A stretch of 64,000 nucleotides of DNA from NCBI GenBank assembly GCA_964388945.1, contig CAYMCM010000001.1, forward strand, positions 1 through 64,000, given 5' to 3'. Shown here one piece after another: positions 42,234 to 51,847 of the stretch. This stretch comes from Roseburia_D sp964388945. Its GTDB lineage: Bacteria; Bacillota; Clostridia; Lachnospirales; Lachnospiraceae. A program made the translations under genes and the position numbers. The notes beneath the pieces were generated by a model. The model made no database searches. It saw only the letters and a list, made by a program, of their open reading frames with translations, and was not told the origin of the DNA. Within the stretch, counting starts at the first letter, position 1; every line of letters starts with the position of its first letter.

Positions 42234-43733
42234 ATGGCAAAAAGAAGAAAAAGACGGCGGCATTCCTATCTTGCAAAAGGTCTTATCTTTGGCTTTGGAA
42301 TCCCGTTTTTCCTGCTCCTTGTTCTATATATGATCTTTGCGTTTTATTTCCATTCACACTTTTTTTGGCGCACCGAGATCAACGGCTTATCGGTCGGCGG
42401 CATGACAACGGACGAGGCAAAAACTAAGATCAAAGAAGCTGCTTCCTCCTACCTTCTTTCAATCTATGACAGAGATGGAAACAAATATCATATCAGCGCA
42501 TCTGACATGGATTATGCATATGTTCCGGGCTCTGAGGAGGAACGGCTTTTAGCGGAGCAAAACGCCTGGGCATGGCCGAAATCTCTCTTTTCGGACACTT
42601 CCCTCACACTGGAAACGACCGTCACTTATGACAGCGGTCTTTTAGCCGAAGCCGTTTTAGCACTGCCGTGTTTTCTCCCGGAAAACATCACGGAGCCTGC
42701 CGATGCGTACATCGAAAAAACCGAGGACGGCTATGCACTGATCGCCGAAACACCGGGCACACATCTGCTCACTGACCAGGTACAAAAGGATGTAGCCGAT
42801 GCTGTTTCTGCCGGAGAGACTAAACTCACACTGACAGACAGGGATTACCTCGCACCTGCGGTAACTTCGGATGATCCTGCCCTGACCGCCTGCATGAATA
42901 CCGTAAACACCTGGCTTTGTGCATCGATCACTTATGACATTGCCGATCAAGACGAAGTTTTGGACCGCAGCACGACCGCAGACTGGATCGTGATTGGTTC
43001 TGATCATACCGTATCATTAGACCAGAGCCGGATCACCTCCTATGTCCAGTCACTTGCCAGCAAATACAACACCTACGGCCGCAGGCGCAACTTCATTACC
43101 TCAAAGGGTGACACCGTGTTAATCGGCGGCGGCGATTACGGCTGGGTCGTTGACAAGAAAAAAGAAGCCGAGCAGATCTCTGCCGATCTCGCTGCCGGAG
43201 CTTCCATTACAAGAGAACCGGTCTACGAACAGCGCGGTGTACAAAGATCCGCAGACGACATCGGAAATACATATGTGGAGATCGACTACACAAACCAGCA
43301 TCTGTGGTATTATAAGGAAGGTTCTCTTGTGACCGAAGCAGACATCGTATCCGGAAAACTTTCCAACGGAAACGGTTCTCCGGACGGTATTTATAAGATC
43401 GTATACCGGCAGAGTCCTGCCGTTTTAAAGGGAGAGGACTACGAATCAAACGTAACTTATTTTATGCCGTTTGCCTATAACGTAGGCATCCATGATGCGG
43501 ATTGGCGCAGTGCCTTCGGCGGCAGTATCTATATCAACTCCGGCTCACATGGCTGTGTCAATGTTCCTTTTGACTGTGCCGCTGCCATTTATCAGAATAT
43601 CGAAGTCGGCACTCCGGTGGTCGCCTATTACAGAGAGCCGGTTTCCCTGACTTCTAACTCGGCAAAGATTTCCAATGCCTATTCCTATACAGATCCGGAT
43701 GCAGAAAAAACAGCAGGTACGGCAACGCCGTAA
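42234..43733 (+). CDS. L,D-transpeptidase with peptidoglycan-binding-like repeats
   Basis: 499 residues: a very basic N-terminus, one membrane anchor (about 14-37), two VanW/PG_binding_4-like segments (FFWRTEINGLSVGGMTTDEAK and its successor), then a C-terminal YkuD domain ending in the catalytic SGSHGCVNVP (Cys about 441). It forms 3-3 cross-links or attaches proteins to peptidoglycan outside the membrane. AAAGGGG precedes the ATG. The stop codon is inside the terminator hairpin at 43711-43741. Confidence 0.9.
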   Translation: MAKRRKRRRHSYLAKGLIFGFGIPFFLLLVLYMIFAFYFHSHFFWRTEINGLSVGGMTTDEAKTKIKEAASSYLLSIYDRDGNKYHISASDMDYAYVPGSEEERLLAEQNAWAWPKSLFSDTSLTLETTVTYDSGLLAEAVLALPCFLPENITEPADAYIEKTEDGYALIAETPGTHLLTDQVQKDVADAVSAGETKLTLTDRDYLAPAVTSDDPALTACMNTVNTWLCASITYDIADQDEVLDRSTTADWIVIGSDHTVSLDQSRITSYVQSLASKYNTYGRRRNFITSKGDTVLIGGGDYGWVVDKKKEAEQISADLAAGASITREPVYEQRGVQRSADDIGNTYVEIDYTNQHLWYYKEGSLVTEADIVSGKLSNGNGSPDGIYKIVYRQSPAVLKGEDYESNVTYFMPFAYNVGIHDADWRSAFGGSIYINSGSHGCVNVPFDCAAAIYQNIEVGTPVVAYYREPVSLTSNSAKISNAYSYTDPDAEKTAGTATP

Positions 43734-43751
43734 ACCTGCTGTCTTTTTTTC
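43705..43751. terminator. Bidirectional terminator shared by converging genes
   Basis: CAGCAGGT (43711-43718) pairs with ACCTGCTG (43734-43741) and the inner ACGGC pairs with GCCGT. T tracts follow on both strands (TCTTTTTTT on plus, TTTTTT on minus). The plus-strand gene's last codons and stop lie in the stem. Confidence 0.85.
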
Positions 43752-43752
43752 G

Positions 43753-46056
43753 TTAAATCGTGGATGCGATGATCTCCAGATTTCCCTGAAGTTCCACTTT
43801 TCCATATCCGTTCGGGAGGATAAAGTGATCTCCCTTTTTGATGCGCTGTCCGTTTAAGAGGGCATCACCTTCGAGAACTGACATAATAAGAAACGGATAT
43901 TCCTGTTCAAATTCCATTTTTCCATCAAGTTCAATCTTAAATACCTTGTAATACTGGCACGCATAAAGTTCGTTTAACTTATTTTTTTCCACATGTGCGG
44001 CAGATTTTACGCTGTCTTCCACCGATTTTGCCGGAACATTGATGACATCGATACTCTTTTCCACATGAAGCTCTCTCGGCTTGCCGTTGGAAAGTCTGTC
44101 ATAATCGTAAACACGATAGGTAATATCGCTGTTCTGCTGTGTCTCAAGGATCATCAGTCCACCCTTGATCGCATGTACCGTACCCGGATCAATCTGGATG
44201 AAATCACCTTTCTTTACCGGAATTTCACGGATAAATTCTTTCCATTTTCCCTGATGAATCATGTCACCGAGTTCTTCTTTCGTCTTTGCATTGTGGCCGA
44301 TGACCAGTGACGCATCTTCCGGGCAGTCGATAATGTACCAGCACTCTGTCTTACCAAAGGAACCGTTCTCATTCACCTTTGCATAATCATCATTCGGATG
44401 CACCTGAATGCTTAAATCATCTTTTGCATCGATGATCTTAATGAGAAGCGGGAAACGGTCGATATCCACATTTCCGAAAAGTTCCGGCTCTTCTTTCCAC
44501 AATTCAGATAATTTCTTTCCGGCATAAACGCCCTCACGAATCGTATCATCTCCGTTCTGATGCGCTGCAACACCCCAGCACTCGCCAATGTCGTTGCCTT
44601 CCACATCATAAGCGAAATCTGTACGCAGTCTGGTTCCTCCCCAGATATTATGTGTAAATACAGGGTTTAAAAATAAAATTGGTGTCTCCTGTTTGTTCAT
44701 TCCAAGCTCCCTTCCATTGGATTCGATAACCTTCTGATACCAGTAGGCAGAATCTTTTACAATCCGTTTTTGTGTTGCAAAATCTACATATACAATACCG
44801 AATCTTTCATTATATCCTTTATCCCATTCAAAATTGTCAAGAAATGTCCATAAAAAATATCCCCTGACATCCGCACCGTCATCGTTTGCCTTCAAAAGTG
44901 CAGACAGATATTCATCCAGAAACTGGATACGGTTTGGATCATGTACTCTGCCATCCCGTGATACATTGTCATGGCAGGACATTCCGTTCTCGGTAATATA
45001 AAGCGGCAGATGATAGCGTTCCGAAAGAAAACGCACACCCCAGTAAAACGCCTCCGGCGTCACCGGCCAGTTTGCCGCCGTCTTCGGAAATCCCGGTGTC
45101 CGATTTACAAACTCCGGCTCTCCGTCCGCTCCGGCGCGTATTGCATAACCATTATAAATATTCTGCCCCATGAAATCGATCGGCTGATGGATCAGCTCCA
45201 TATCTTCCTTTGTGATCTTTGGCAGATACTCTTTATATTTTTCCAGTCCCTCTTTCGGATAACTGCCAAGAAACACCGGATCGGAAAACCATGCCACATT
45301 CCATGTCCAGTTATCTAACGGATTATAAAATCCGAAATAAACCTTCTTTGCCGCCTCAATGTCCTCTTTCCTGTCGGTTGCCGGATATGCCACGCCGCAG
45401 GTCGGCGCATAACCAATCTTTATCTCGCGCTTTGCATATCTGCGCAGATTGATGACTGCCTGACCATGCGCACGAAGCGCATTATGCGCGATCTGAAATG
45501 TCTCTTTGATCTCCATCTTTTTGCCCGGCGCATGAACTCCGGAGAGATGACCAAGCCCGACAAAACACTGCGGCTCATTTAAGGTAAAGAAATATTCACA
45601 CAGATCCGAGAAATTTTGGGCAACTACCTTCGCATATTCCCCGAACCATGCGATCACATCTTCATTCAGCCAGCCGCCTTTATCCTGCAATGCCTGGGGA
45701 AACTCCCAGTGGTACAGCGTGATATAAGGCGTGATCCCGTTCTTTTTCATTTCAACGATCATATCTCGGTATAATGCGATCGCCTTTTCGTTGACCCTGC
45801 CGGTTCCTTCCGGCAGGATTCTCGCCCAGCTTAAGGAAAAACGGTATGCCTTGATACCGAGCAGACGCATCAGTGCAAAATCTTCTTTGTAGCGGTGAAT
45901 CTCATCACAGCTTACATATGCATTCTGACCGTCAAAGATGCGCCCTTCCTCGGTAAAGGTATCCCATATGTTTTTCCCACAGCCATCTTCTTTGTCTCTT
46001 CCTTCTATCTGATAAGCGCTGCTCGCAACGCCCCATGCAAAATCTTCCCGAAACAT
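43753..46056 (-). CDS. Fusion of GH1 beta-glycosidase and type I mannose-6-phosphate isomerase
   Basis: 767 residues. Residues 1-450 are a complete GH1: acid/base Glu161 in FFTLNEP, nucleophile Glu356 in LYITENG, and WTFLDNFEW. Residues 453-767 are a complete ManA-type isomerase: LFLNPVFTHNIWGG, QVHPNDDYA (His553), GKTECWYI (Glu571) and DPGTVHAI (His628). The GH1 part probably trims glucose or mannose from manno-oligosaccharides; the isomerase turns mannose 6-phosphate into fructose 6-phosphate. At the junction an in-frame ATG at 44700 has AAGGGAG six bases ahead, so a free isomerase may also be made. It ends the mannan cluster, 26 bases after the chemoreceptor gene. Confidence 0.88.
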   Translation of the reverse strand: MFREDFAWGVASSAYQIEGRDKEDGCGKNIWDTFTEEGRIFDGQNAYVSCDEIHRYKEDFALMRLLGIKAYRFSLSWARILPEGTGRVNEKAIALYRDMIVEMKKNGITPYITLYHWEFPQALQDKGGWLNEDVIAWFGEYAKVVAQNFSDLCEYFFTLNEPQCFVGLGHLSGVHAPGKKMEIKETFQIAHNALRAHGQAVINLRRYAKREIKIGYAPTCGVAYPATDRKEDIEAAKKVYFGFYNPLDNWTWNVAWFSDPVFLGSYPKEGLEKYKEYLPKITKEDMELIHQPIDFMGQNIYNGYAIRAGADGEPEFVNRTPGFPKTAANWPVTPEAFYWGVRFLSERYHLPLYITENGMSCHDNVSRDGRVHDPNRIQFLDEYLSALLKANDDGADVRGYFLWTFLDNFEWDKGYNERFGIVYVDFATQKRIVKDSAYWYQKVIESNGRELGMNKQETPILFLNPVFTHNIWGGTRLRTDFAYDVEGNDIGECWGVAAHQNGDDTIREGVYAGKKLSELWKEEPELFGNVDIDRFPLLIKIIDAKDDLSIQVHPNDDYAKVNENGSFGKTECWYIIDCPEDASLVIGHNAKTKEELGDMIHQGKWKEFIREIPVKKGDFIQIDPGTVHAIKGGLMILETQQNSDITYRVYDYDRLSNGKPRELHVEKSIDVINVPAKSVEDSVKSAAHVEKNKLNELYACQYYKVFKIELDGKMEFEQEYPFLIMSVLEGDALLNGQRIKKGDHFILPNGYGKVELQGNLEIIASTI
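44698..44713 (-). promoter_or_regulatory. Internal Shine-Dalgarno and start at the GH1-ManA junction
   Basis: AAGGGAG (minus strand, 44707-44713), spacer of six, then ATG (44698-44700) in frame with the isomerase domain, encoding MNKQETPI. The best-formed ribosome site in the gene, placed exactly where a separate manA would start. Confidence 0.6.
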
Positions 46057-46082
46057 TTTTGTTCCTCTCTTTTATTCCTTAA

Positions 46083-48281
46083 TTACACTTGATATTTACT
46101 AAGTGCATCCTGGAGACGGGAAACCTCCTGATTCAGCTCTTCTGCCGCCGCTGCCAGTTTTTCCGCATCGGAAAGCTGACCGTTTACCGTCGCCGTTACT
46201 TCTTCCGCCGATGCCGCCGTCTCCTCCGAAACAGCCGCGATACTGCGGATCGAATCAAATACTTTTTCTTTATCTGAAACCATTTCTTCCATATTGTCAG
46301 TCACTTCACCCAGTACCGTTATCAGATTGGTCACATTGGTGTTGATCTCGCTGAAAATATCTACGGTTCCTTCGATCGACTCTGCCTGATTCTTTAAAAA
46401 TTCCTCTGCACGTTTTGCAGAGTCTGAGGTGATCTTCGTCTTTTGCTGGATCACACCCACGATCTGACGGATATGACTGCCCGCTTCTGCTGACTGATCT
46501 GCAAGTTTGCGGATCTCTTCTGCCACAACTGCAAATCCTCTTCCGGCTTCTCCCGCACGCGCCGCCTCGATCGAAGCATTTAATGACAACAGGTTTGTCT
46601 GCTCTGCAATCTCACTGATCGTTGCAATGATACTTCCGATGCTCTTTGAATTTTCTTCGACATCGGCGATATTCTGAATCAGGATATTCGTAATCTCCGC
46701 CGCTGCCTTTGATTTGTCGGAAAGCTCATAAACCATATCTTTTCCGTTCTCGATTGCATTCATAGCCTGTGCAGAATTTTCCTGCATATCATTTGTTCTG
46801 CCATGAACCAGATTCAGTTTATCGGAGAAATTCGTCATTTCCCGTAACCCAACTTCCGTATCCTCTGCCTGTCTGGTAACGCCCTGCGCCACTTCTTCCA
46901 TCGCATTGTTAATACCGGTCATGGAATCTACCATGGTACTTGCCGTAGACGCAACGCCCTCGGTGGACTCACTTACCGCAGCGATAAACTCGATCACATT
47001 CTGCATAAGCTGTCTGATATTCTTAAGCATATCGGTCATCCCGCCCGCAAGCAGTTTGAATTCATCATTTCTCTTTGTTGTAAATTCTGTCGTAAAATCA
47101 CCGGCTGACACCTTATCCATCTGTCTGTTCAGCGCTACTACCTCACGGCTGATACCCTGTGCCATAACGCTTCCGATCAGCATGGCAACCACACACGCTA
47201 AAATAACGATGATGATCGTTGTATTCCGGATACCGGATGCGGCCGACAGGATCGTTGCTTTCGGTACGATACTTGCGACTGCCATGCCCGTATTTCCGAT
47301 CGGTGCAACGGAAAGCAGACAGCTTGCGCCATTAAACTTCACATAACTGTTTCCGGCTTCTTCTGCCGCCAGTGCTTTTTCCTCAACATCACTTCCCTCA
47401 AACATATCTGTCGTCACAAGACTGCCGTCTTCCATCATGAGCACACGGTGATCCGGCGTAAACAGTGCGACATAGGAACCTTCACCATTATCAATATTGG
47501 CAAGAACCTCTTCGATCGCCGTAGTCGTGATGTCTAAACTGATAAAACCATTGCCCTTAGAAAAAGTTCTCGTATAGGCAACCGCATAGCTGTCCGGATG
47601 CGATCCGGTAACTTCATCGAGATAATTGTGATAACCGCTCCAGTAGTTCTCATTTCCTTTGGTTGATTTAAAACGCGCTCCTTCGTCTGTCTTTAAGTAT
47701 TCTTCAAAAGAATCCTTTGACGTATTGCTGGTCGTTGAAGTAACCCCGTTTCCATTTTCGCCAAACACTGCGTAGTTTGCGATGTAGCTTGAAGTCCCGC
47801 GCACCGTGGTAAGTACCGTCTGTACGGAACGATAACAGGACTGTGCTTCTGCCGCATCCGCTTTGTAGGATTTGGTATAATATGCCTGTATGTACTCGTT
47901 GCTTGCAAATTCTGCCGCCTTGTTCTGTACATTTTCGCAGAGGAGATTACAGTTTAAGCTCATGGATGCCACGGTATCCATAACAGACTGCTCGTATTGT
48001 TTCTTGATACTGTTTGCAGAAAGATTGTATGAAACCGTTCCCAGGATGACGATCAAAACAACCGGCACGCAGAATGCGAGAATCAGTTTGTACCCGATCT
48101 TGCTGTTGCCTTTCTTGCTTGTCGTAATCTTTCCCTTATTCTTTTTTGTGCCGTCTGCCGGGATCTTGATCCCTTCCAAAGATAATTTCGGCACTTTGAT
48201 CTTCTTTGCGGCATCTTTTACCTTCGTCATCTTTTCTTTGACCGCTGTTTTGTTTCCCTTTTTTCCAATGTTCTTTGCCAT
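46083..48281 (-). CDS. Methyl-accepting chemotaxis protein inside the mannan cluster
   Basis: 732 residues. An unusual Lys-rich cytoplasmic N-terminus of about 60 residues (KKIKVPKLSLEGIKIPADGTKKNKG) precedes the first membrane helix; then a dCache-like extracellular domain (about 90-335), second helix, HAMP and the signalling domain with QTNLLSLNASIEAARAGEAGRGFAVVAEEIRKLADQSAEAG. GGAGG before the ATG fixes the start; a longer frame adds nine residues. It lies between the esterase (53 bases) and the GH1-ManA gene (26 bases) in the same direction, so it is probably co-expressed with mannan use and may sense the substrate or a by-product such as acetate. Confidence 0.88.
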   Translation of the reverse strand: MAKNIGKKGNKTAVKEKMTKVKDAAKKIKVPKLSLEGIKIPADGTKKNKGKITTSKKGNSKIGYKLILAFCVPVVLIVILGTVSYNLSANSIKKQYEQSVMDTVASMSLNCNLLCENVQNKAAEFASNEYIQAYYTKSYKADAAEAQSCYRSVQTVLTTVRGTSSYIANYAVFGENGNGVTSTTSNTSKDSFEEYLKTDEGARFKSTKGNENYWSGYHNYLDEVTGSHPDSYAVAYTRTFSKGNGFISLDITTTAIEEVLANIDNGEGSYVALFTPDHRVLMMEDGSLVTTDMFEGSDVEEKALAAEEAGNSYVKFNGASCLLSVAPIGNTGMAVASIVPKATILSAASGIRNTTIIIVILACVVAMLIGSVMAQGISREVVALNRQMDKVSAGDFTTEFTTKRNDEFKLLAGGMTDMLKNIRQLMQNVIEFIAAVSESTEGVASTASTMVDSMTGINNAMEEVAQGVTRQAEDTEVGLREMTNFSDKLNLVHGRTNDMQENSAQAMNAIENGKDMVYELSDKSKAAAEITNILIQNIADVEENSKSIGSIIATISEIAEQTNLLSLNASIEAARAGEAGRGFAVVAEEIRKLADQSAEAGSHIRQIVGVIQQKTKITSDSAKRAEEFLKNQAESIEGTVDIFSEINTNVTNLITVLGEVTDNMEEMVSDKEKVFDSIRSIAAVSEETAASAEEVTATVNGQLSDAEKLAAAAEELNQEVSRLQDALSKYQV

Positions 48282-48334
48282 GGTTTTTCCTCCATATCTG
48301 TCTGCCATGCATCACGCTTCTATTTATAATATCC

Positions 48335-49471
48335 TCACTCAGCTCTCCCCTGCTTTGATGAGCAAATTACGGATGCCAGATAAAACGGTTCTGCCACTTG
48401 TCCACAATCCACGGGAATTTGGATCTCTACTTTGTGTCTCCCTTCTCTCCCATGTCTTAAAACAGTCTGAAGAAACAGACAATCACCCCATGTTTCTTCA
48501 AAATTTGCGTCCAGCTCTATCCCTGCGGAATCCTCTCCGTCCAAGATCAGTCTGGCAACGGGTGCCGGATGCTTCACTGACTTTTTGTACTGGATCGCAA
48601 TTTCGCTTCCGGTCACTTCAAACACAATGGAGGAACCAGGCTCAAATGCCGTCCATCCATATCGAAATACGTCCGTGATCGTTTCCTGCTTTTCCATATC
48701 CTTTTTCCATCCGCCCGTGATCTTCGGATCACAGTTATCATTCCGATAACGCAGTGCGTGTTCATAGGATGCCTTTGTCAGAGGCGTTTTTTTCTCCTCC
48801 GGCACCGCTTCCTCCCGTTCCCTTTCCGAAAACACTTCTTCCAGAAAAGCATTTATCACGCCTGCAACCAACTCATGTCCGTTATCATTCGGATGCAGAT
48901 AATCCGAAGTAATCGCCTCCGCCGCTATTCTGCCTGCTGCGACCTTTGGATAAATGGAACTCTGCATACTGATCTGTGGCAGTTCATAATACCTTGCTAT
49001 CTGTGCGTGCCAGACTTCTGCATTGCCGCCATCGTCATAACGCACACTATTTATGCATATTATAGCAGTTTTTTGGTCAAAAGTGTAGATTTTTCGAATT
49101 AAACTTTCATATGTTTCCATAAAAAAGTCACAAGCATCATCATTGACGCTAAATTCCACGAAAACCACATCCGGATGATATGTGAGCAGATCCGCTTCCA
49201 CACGCGCTGCTGCAAACTGTGATGTCGTTGCTCCGATTCCTGCATTTATATAGGAAACTTCTGCCTTCGGGAATGTTTTTCTCCACCACTCATACACCCG
49301 GTACGCGTAACAAAGTTCCGGTCTGGATGCCAGACATCCCATCGTAATAGAGCCGCCGATAAATCCGACTGAAATATCCTCCCCTGCCTCAGCGCGCCGC
49401 ATAACATCCTTAAGCCGCCGTAAATTCCCGCGATTTGCAATTCCGCTTTTATAATCGATCCTGTATTCCAT
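48335..49471 (-). CDS. SGNH-family acetyl-mannan esterase, CE17-like
   Basis: 378 residues. N-terminal SGNH hydrolase: VGFIGGSITMG (nucleophile Ser), NAGIGATTS, VVFVEFSVNDDA and the SDYLHPNDNGH triad end (Asp/His). The C-terminal 150 residues form a beta-sandwich (FRYGWTAFEPGSSIVFEV). This order, catalytic then binding domain, fits CE17, which in Roseburia removes 2-O-acetyl groups from manno-oligosaccharides, and not CE2, which has the reverse order. No signal peptide, so it acts in the cytoplasm. AAGGA precedes the ATG. Confidence 0.8.
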   Translation of the reverse strand: MEYRIDYKSGIANRGNLRRLKDVMRRAEAGEDISVGFIGGSITMGCLASRPELCYAYRVYEWWRKTFPKAEVSYINAGIGATTSQFAAARVEADLLTYHPDVVFVEFSVNDDACDFFMETYESLIRKIYTFDQKTAIICINSVRYDDGGNAEVWHAQIARYYELPQISMQSSIYPKVAAGRIAAEAITSDYLHPNDNGHELVAGVINAFLEEVFSEREREEAVPEEKKTPLTKASYEHALRYRNDNCDPKITGGWKKDMEKQETITDVFRYGWTAFEPGSSIVFEVTGSEIAIQYKKSVKHPAPVARLILDGEDSAGIELDANFEETWGDCLFLQTVLRHGREGRHKVEIQIPVDCGQVAEPFYLASVICSSKQGRAE

Positions 49472-49492
49472 GACTTATTCCTTATATATGTC

Positions 49493-49518
49493 GTGAGCCT
49501 GCTGTTATGCAGGCTCAC
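49493..49518 (-). repeat. Intercistronic hairpin between GH130 and esterase genes
   Basis: Perfect inverted repeat: GTGAGCCTGC (49493-49502), loop TGTTAT, GCAGGCTCAC (49509-49518). No T tract follows on the minus strand, so it is more likely an mRNA processing or stabilising element than a terminator. Confidence 0.55.
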
Positions 49519-49604
49519 AAGTAAAAAAATGTATTTATGTCTGCAGCGGTTGGAGTGTAAAAATTTATATCCGCCGCAGGATGAAAAGAAACTACCGATA
49601 CTTA

Positions 49605-50627
49605 TTAGCGTCTGCCGATCTCTGTATCTGTATCTGTCGTTACACTGTGTTCCTTGATGTAATCAATGATGTCATCAAGTTCTGTAAATGCAAGACCGAC
49701 ATAGCTGTCTGCAGCGCCGTAGTAAATTGCGATCTTTCCGCTCTCAGAATCATGAATGGTTGCGCATGGGAAGCATACATTCGGAACGAATCCTCTTTCC
49801 TCATACCATTCTTCCGGTGTGAGCAGGAAAGTCTCACATCTGTATTTTACAATAGACGGATTATCAATATCTAAGATTGCTCCGCCGATGGAATAAACAT
49901 AACCATTGCAGGTTCCGCTTACGCCGTGGTAGAAAAGCAGCCATCCTTCGGATGTCTCGATCGGAGCAGCTCCGCCGCCGATCTTTAAGGATTCCCACCA
50001 TTCACTGCCTTTTCCCATGACATGTCTGTGTTTGCCCCAGTATACCATGTCCGGGCTTTCGCTGATGAAAATATCACCAAACGGTGTGTGTCCGCTGTCA
50101 GACGGACGGGAAAGCATTACAAATTTTCCATTGATCTTGCGCGGGAATAATACCGCATTACGGTTAAACGGAAGGAACGGATTTTCAATTCTTGTGAAAG
50201 TCTTGAAATCTGTTGTCTTTGCAACACCGATCGCTGCACCGTAAAAATCCTGACACCAGATGATATAATAGGTATCTTCTACTTTTACCAGACGAGGATC
50301 GTATGCGTAAACCGGCATAAACGGCTTTCCGTCTTCGTCTACAAAAGGAATCTTTTCTTTGTCAAAATCCCAGTGGATCGCATCTTTGCTTCTTCCCATG
50401 TAAATGTAAGGAATACCGTTCGTCTGCTCTCCACGGAATACACCGATAAATCCACCTTCATAAGGTATTACTGCACTGTTAAAGATACGTGCCACACCTT
50501 CCACCGGATTTCTTCCAATGATCGGGTTTTCATTGTAACGCCAGATCGGTGCATTCTTTAATCCTTCCGGTTTATCCTGCCACGGCACATTCGGTACTGC
50601 CGGGCTGATCATTTTATATTTGCTCAT
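49605..50627 (-). CDS. GH130 beta-1,4-mannooligosaccharide phosphorylase (GH130_2 type)
   Basis: 340 residues, five-bladed propeller family. VARIFNSAVIPYEGGFIGVFRGE, MPVYAYDPRLVKVED (catalytic Asp in YDPR), LSRPSDSGHTPFG, KIGGGAAPIETSEGWLLFYHGV and LTPEEWYEERGFVPNVCFPCA are GH130 motifs. Length and the short N-terminus suit the mannooligosaccharide phosphorylase subgroup. It releases mannose 1-phosphate from the non-reducing end of beta-1,4-manno-oligosaccharides in the cytoplasm. AAGGAG lies ahead of the ATG. Confidence 0.87.
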   Translation of the reverse strand: MSKYKMISPAVPNVPWQDKPEGLKNAPIWRYNENPIIGRNPVEGVARIFNSAVIPYEGGFIGVFRGEQTNGIPYIYMGRSKDAIHWDFDKEKIPFVDEDGKPFMPVYAYDPRLVKVEDTYYIIWCQDFYGAAIGVAKTTDFKTFTRIENPFLPFNRNAVLFPRKINGKFVMLSRPSDSGHTPFGDIFISESPDMVYWGKHRHVMGKGSEWWESLKIGGGAAPIETSEGWLLFYHGVSGTCNGYVYSIGGAILDIDNPSIVKYRCETFLLTPEEWYEERGFVPNVCFPCATIHDSESGKIAIYYGAADSYVGLAFTELDDIIDYIKEHSVTTDTDTEIGRR

Positions 50628-50671
50628 ACTTTACTCCTTTTCTTTCCGAATAAATCGGAATCCTGTCTGAT

Positions 50672-51847
50672 TTATTTTTCGTTCGCTAAAAATTCCAGAT
50701 TCTTTTTTATCAGGTCACATCTCTGTGCCACGCATTCAACAGAACGTCCCGGATCTTGTGGTGTATTGAATACAAAATCTTTTAACTGGTCGATTGTTGT
50801 TGTTGCAACGTGCAGTCTGGTATCACTTGCCGCATAGTAAATGTATACCTCACCCGCTTCGTTTGCGATCGCACCATTGGTAAATACAACGTTTGATACA
50901 TCACCGACTCTTTCCCATTCTCTCGGAGCGATCAAAAATCCGGACGGCTCTGCGATCACTTTTCCCGGATCTTCCAGCGCTGTTGCAAATGCATAGATGA
51001 CATAACGCAGTCCGGCTGCTGTGTTGCGCACGCCGTGTGCGATGTGTATCCATCCCTTGTCGGTCTTGATCGGAGTCGCACCCGCGCCGTTCTTTGCTTC
51101 GGTGATCGTATGGTACTTTCTGAGGCTGGTCATGCGCTCTTCATCGATCACTGCATGGGTAATATCATCGCACAGACCAAAACCGATTCCTCCGCCGCTT
51201 CCGGTGTCGATGAAATCATCCATCGGTCTGGTGTAGAATGCATATTTTCCGTTTACAAATTCCGGATGCAGACATACATTTCTCTGCTGCGGTGAATTTA
51301 AAGTAACCAGATTATCCAGTCTTTCCCAGTTCTTTAAGTCTTTGGTTCTCACGATTCCTGCCGCTGCAACTGCCGCAGAAAGATCGTTTACCGTCTTATC
51401 CTTGCTCTCAGAACAGAACACACCGTAGATGTATCCGTCTTCATGCTTAGTCAGACGCATATCATATACATTGGTCTCATCCGGGCAGGTATCATCAAGC
51501 AGGATCGGATAATCCCAGAATTTGAAACCGTCCACTCCGTTATCGCTTTCTGCAACGCCGAAGAAAGATTTTCTGTCATTTCCTTCAATACGGGCAACCA
51601 GATAATATTTTCCGTTCAGTTCGATCGCACCTGCATTGAATACTGCATTCACGCCGAGACGTTCCATAAAGTACGGATTTGTCTCCGAGTTTAAATCATA
51701 ACGCCAGGTAAGCGGAATATGTTCTCTTGTAAGTACCGGATATTCATACCTGTCGTAAATTCCATTGTAAAAATCAGATTTTACATTTTTTTTGGCGATC
51801 AGCTCGTTGTATTTCTTTAATTCTTCTTCATACCTCTTATGCAACAT
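50672..51847 (-). CDS. GH130 4-O-beta-mannosyl-glucose phosphorylase (GH130_1 type)
   Basis: 391 residues, the size of mannosylglucose phosphorylases. Motifs include NAVFNAGAIELNGKYYLVARIEG, ETNVYDMRLTKHEDGYIYG (catalytic Asp), GSGGGIGFGLCDD, NGAGATPIKTDKGWIHIAHGV and NVVFTNGA. It cleaves mannosyl-beta-1,4-glucose, produced by the epimerase, into mannose 1-phosphate and glucose. It overlaps the epimerase gene by 11 bp, an arrangement that couples the two steps. Confidence 0.88.
   Translation of the reverse strand: MLHKRYEEELKKYNELIAKKNVKSDFYNGIYDRYEYPVLTREHIPLTWRYDLNSETNPYFMERLGVNAVFNAGAIELNGKYYLVARIEGNDRKSFFGVAESDNGVDGFKFWDYPILLDDTCPDETNVYDMRLTKHEDGYIYGVFCSESKDKTVNDLSAAVAAAGIVRTKDLKNWERLDNLVTLNSPQQRNVCLHPEFVNGKYAFYTRPMDDFIDTGSGGGIGFGLCDDITHAVIDEERMTSLRKYHTITEAKNGAGATPIKTDKGWIHIAHGVRNTAAGLRYVIYAFATALEDPGKVIAEPSGFLIAPREWERVGDVSNVVFTNGAIANEAGEVYIYYAASDTRLHVATTTIDQLKDFVFNTPQDPGRSVECVAQRCDLIKKNLEFLANEK

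Noticed and set aside
48335..49471. CE2-type esterase
   Set aside because: CE2 enzymes have the beta-sandwich before the SGNH domain; here the SGNH domain comes first, as in CE17.
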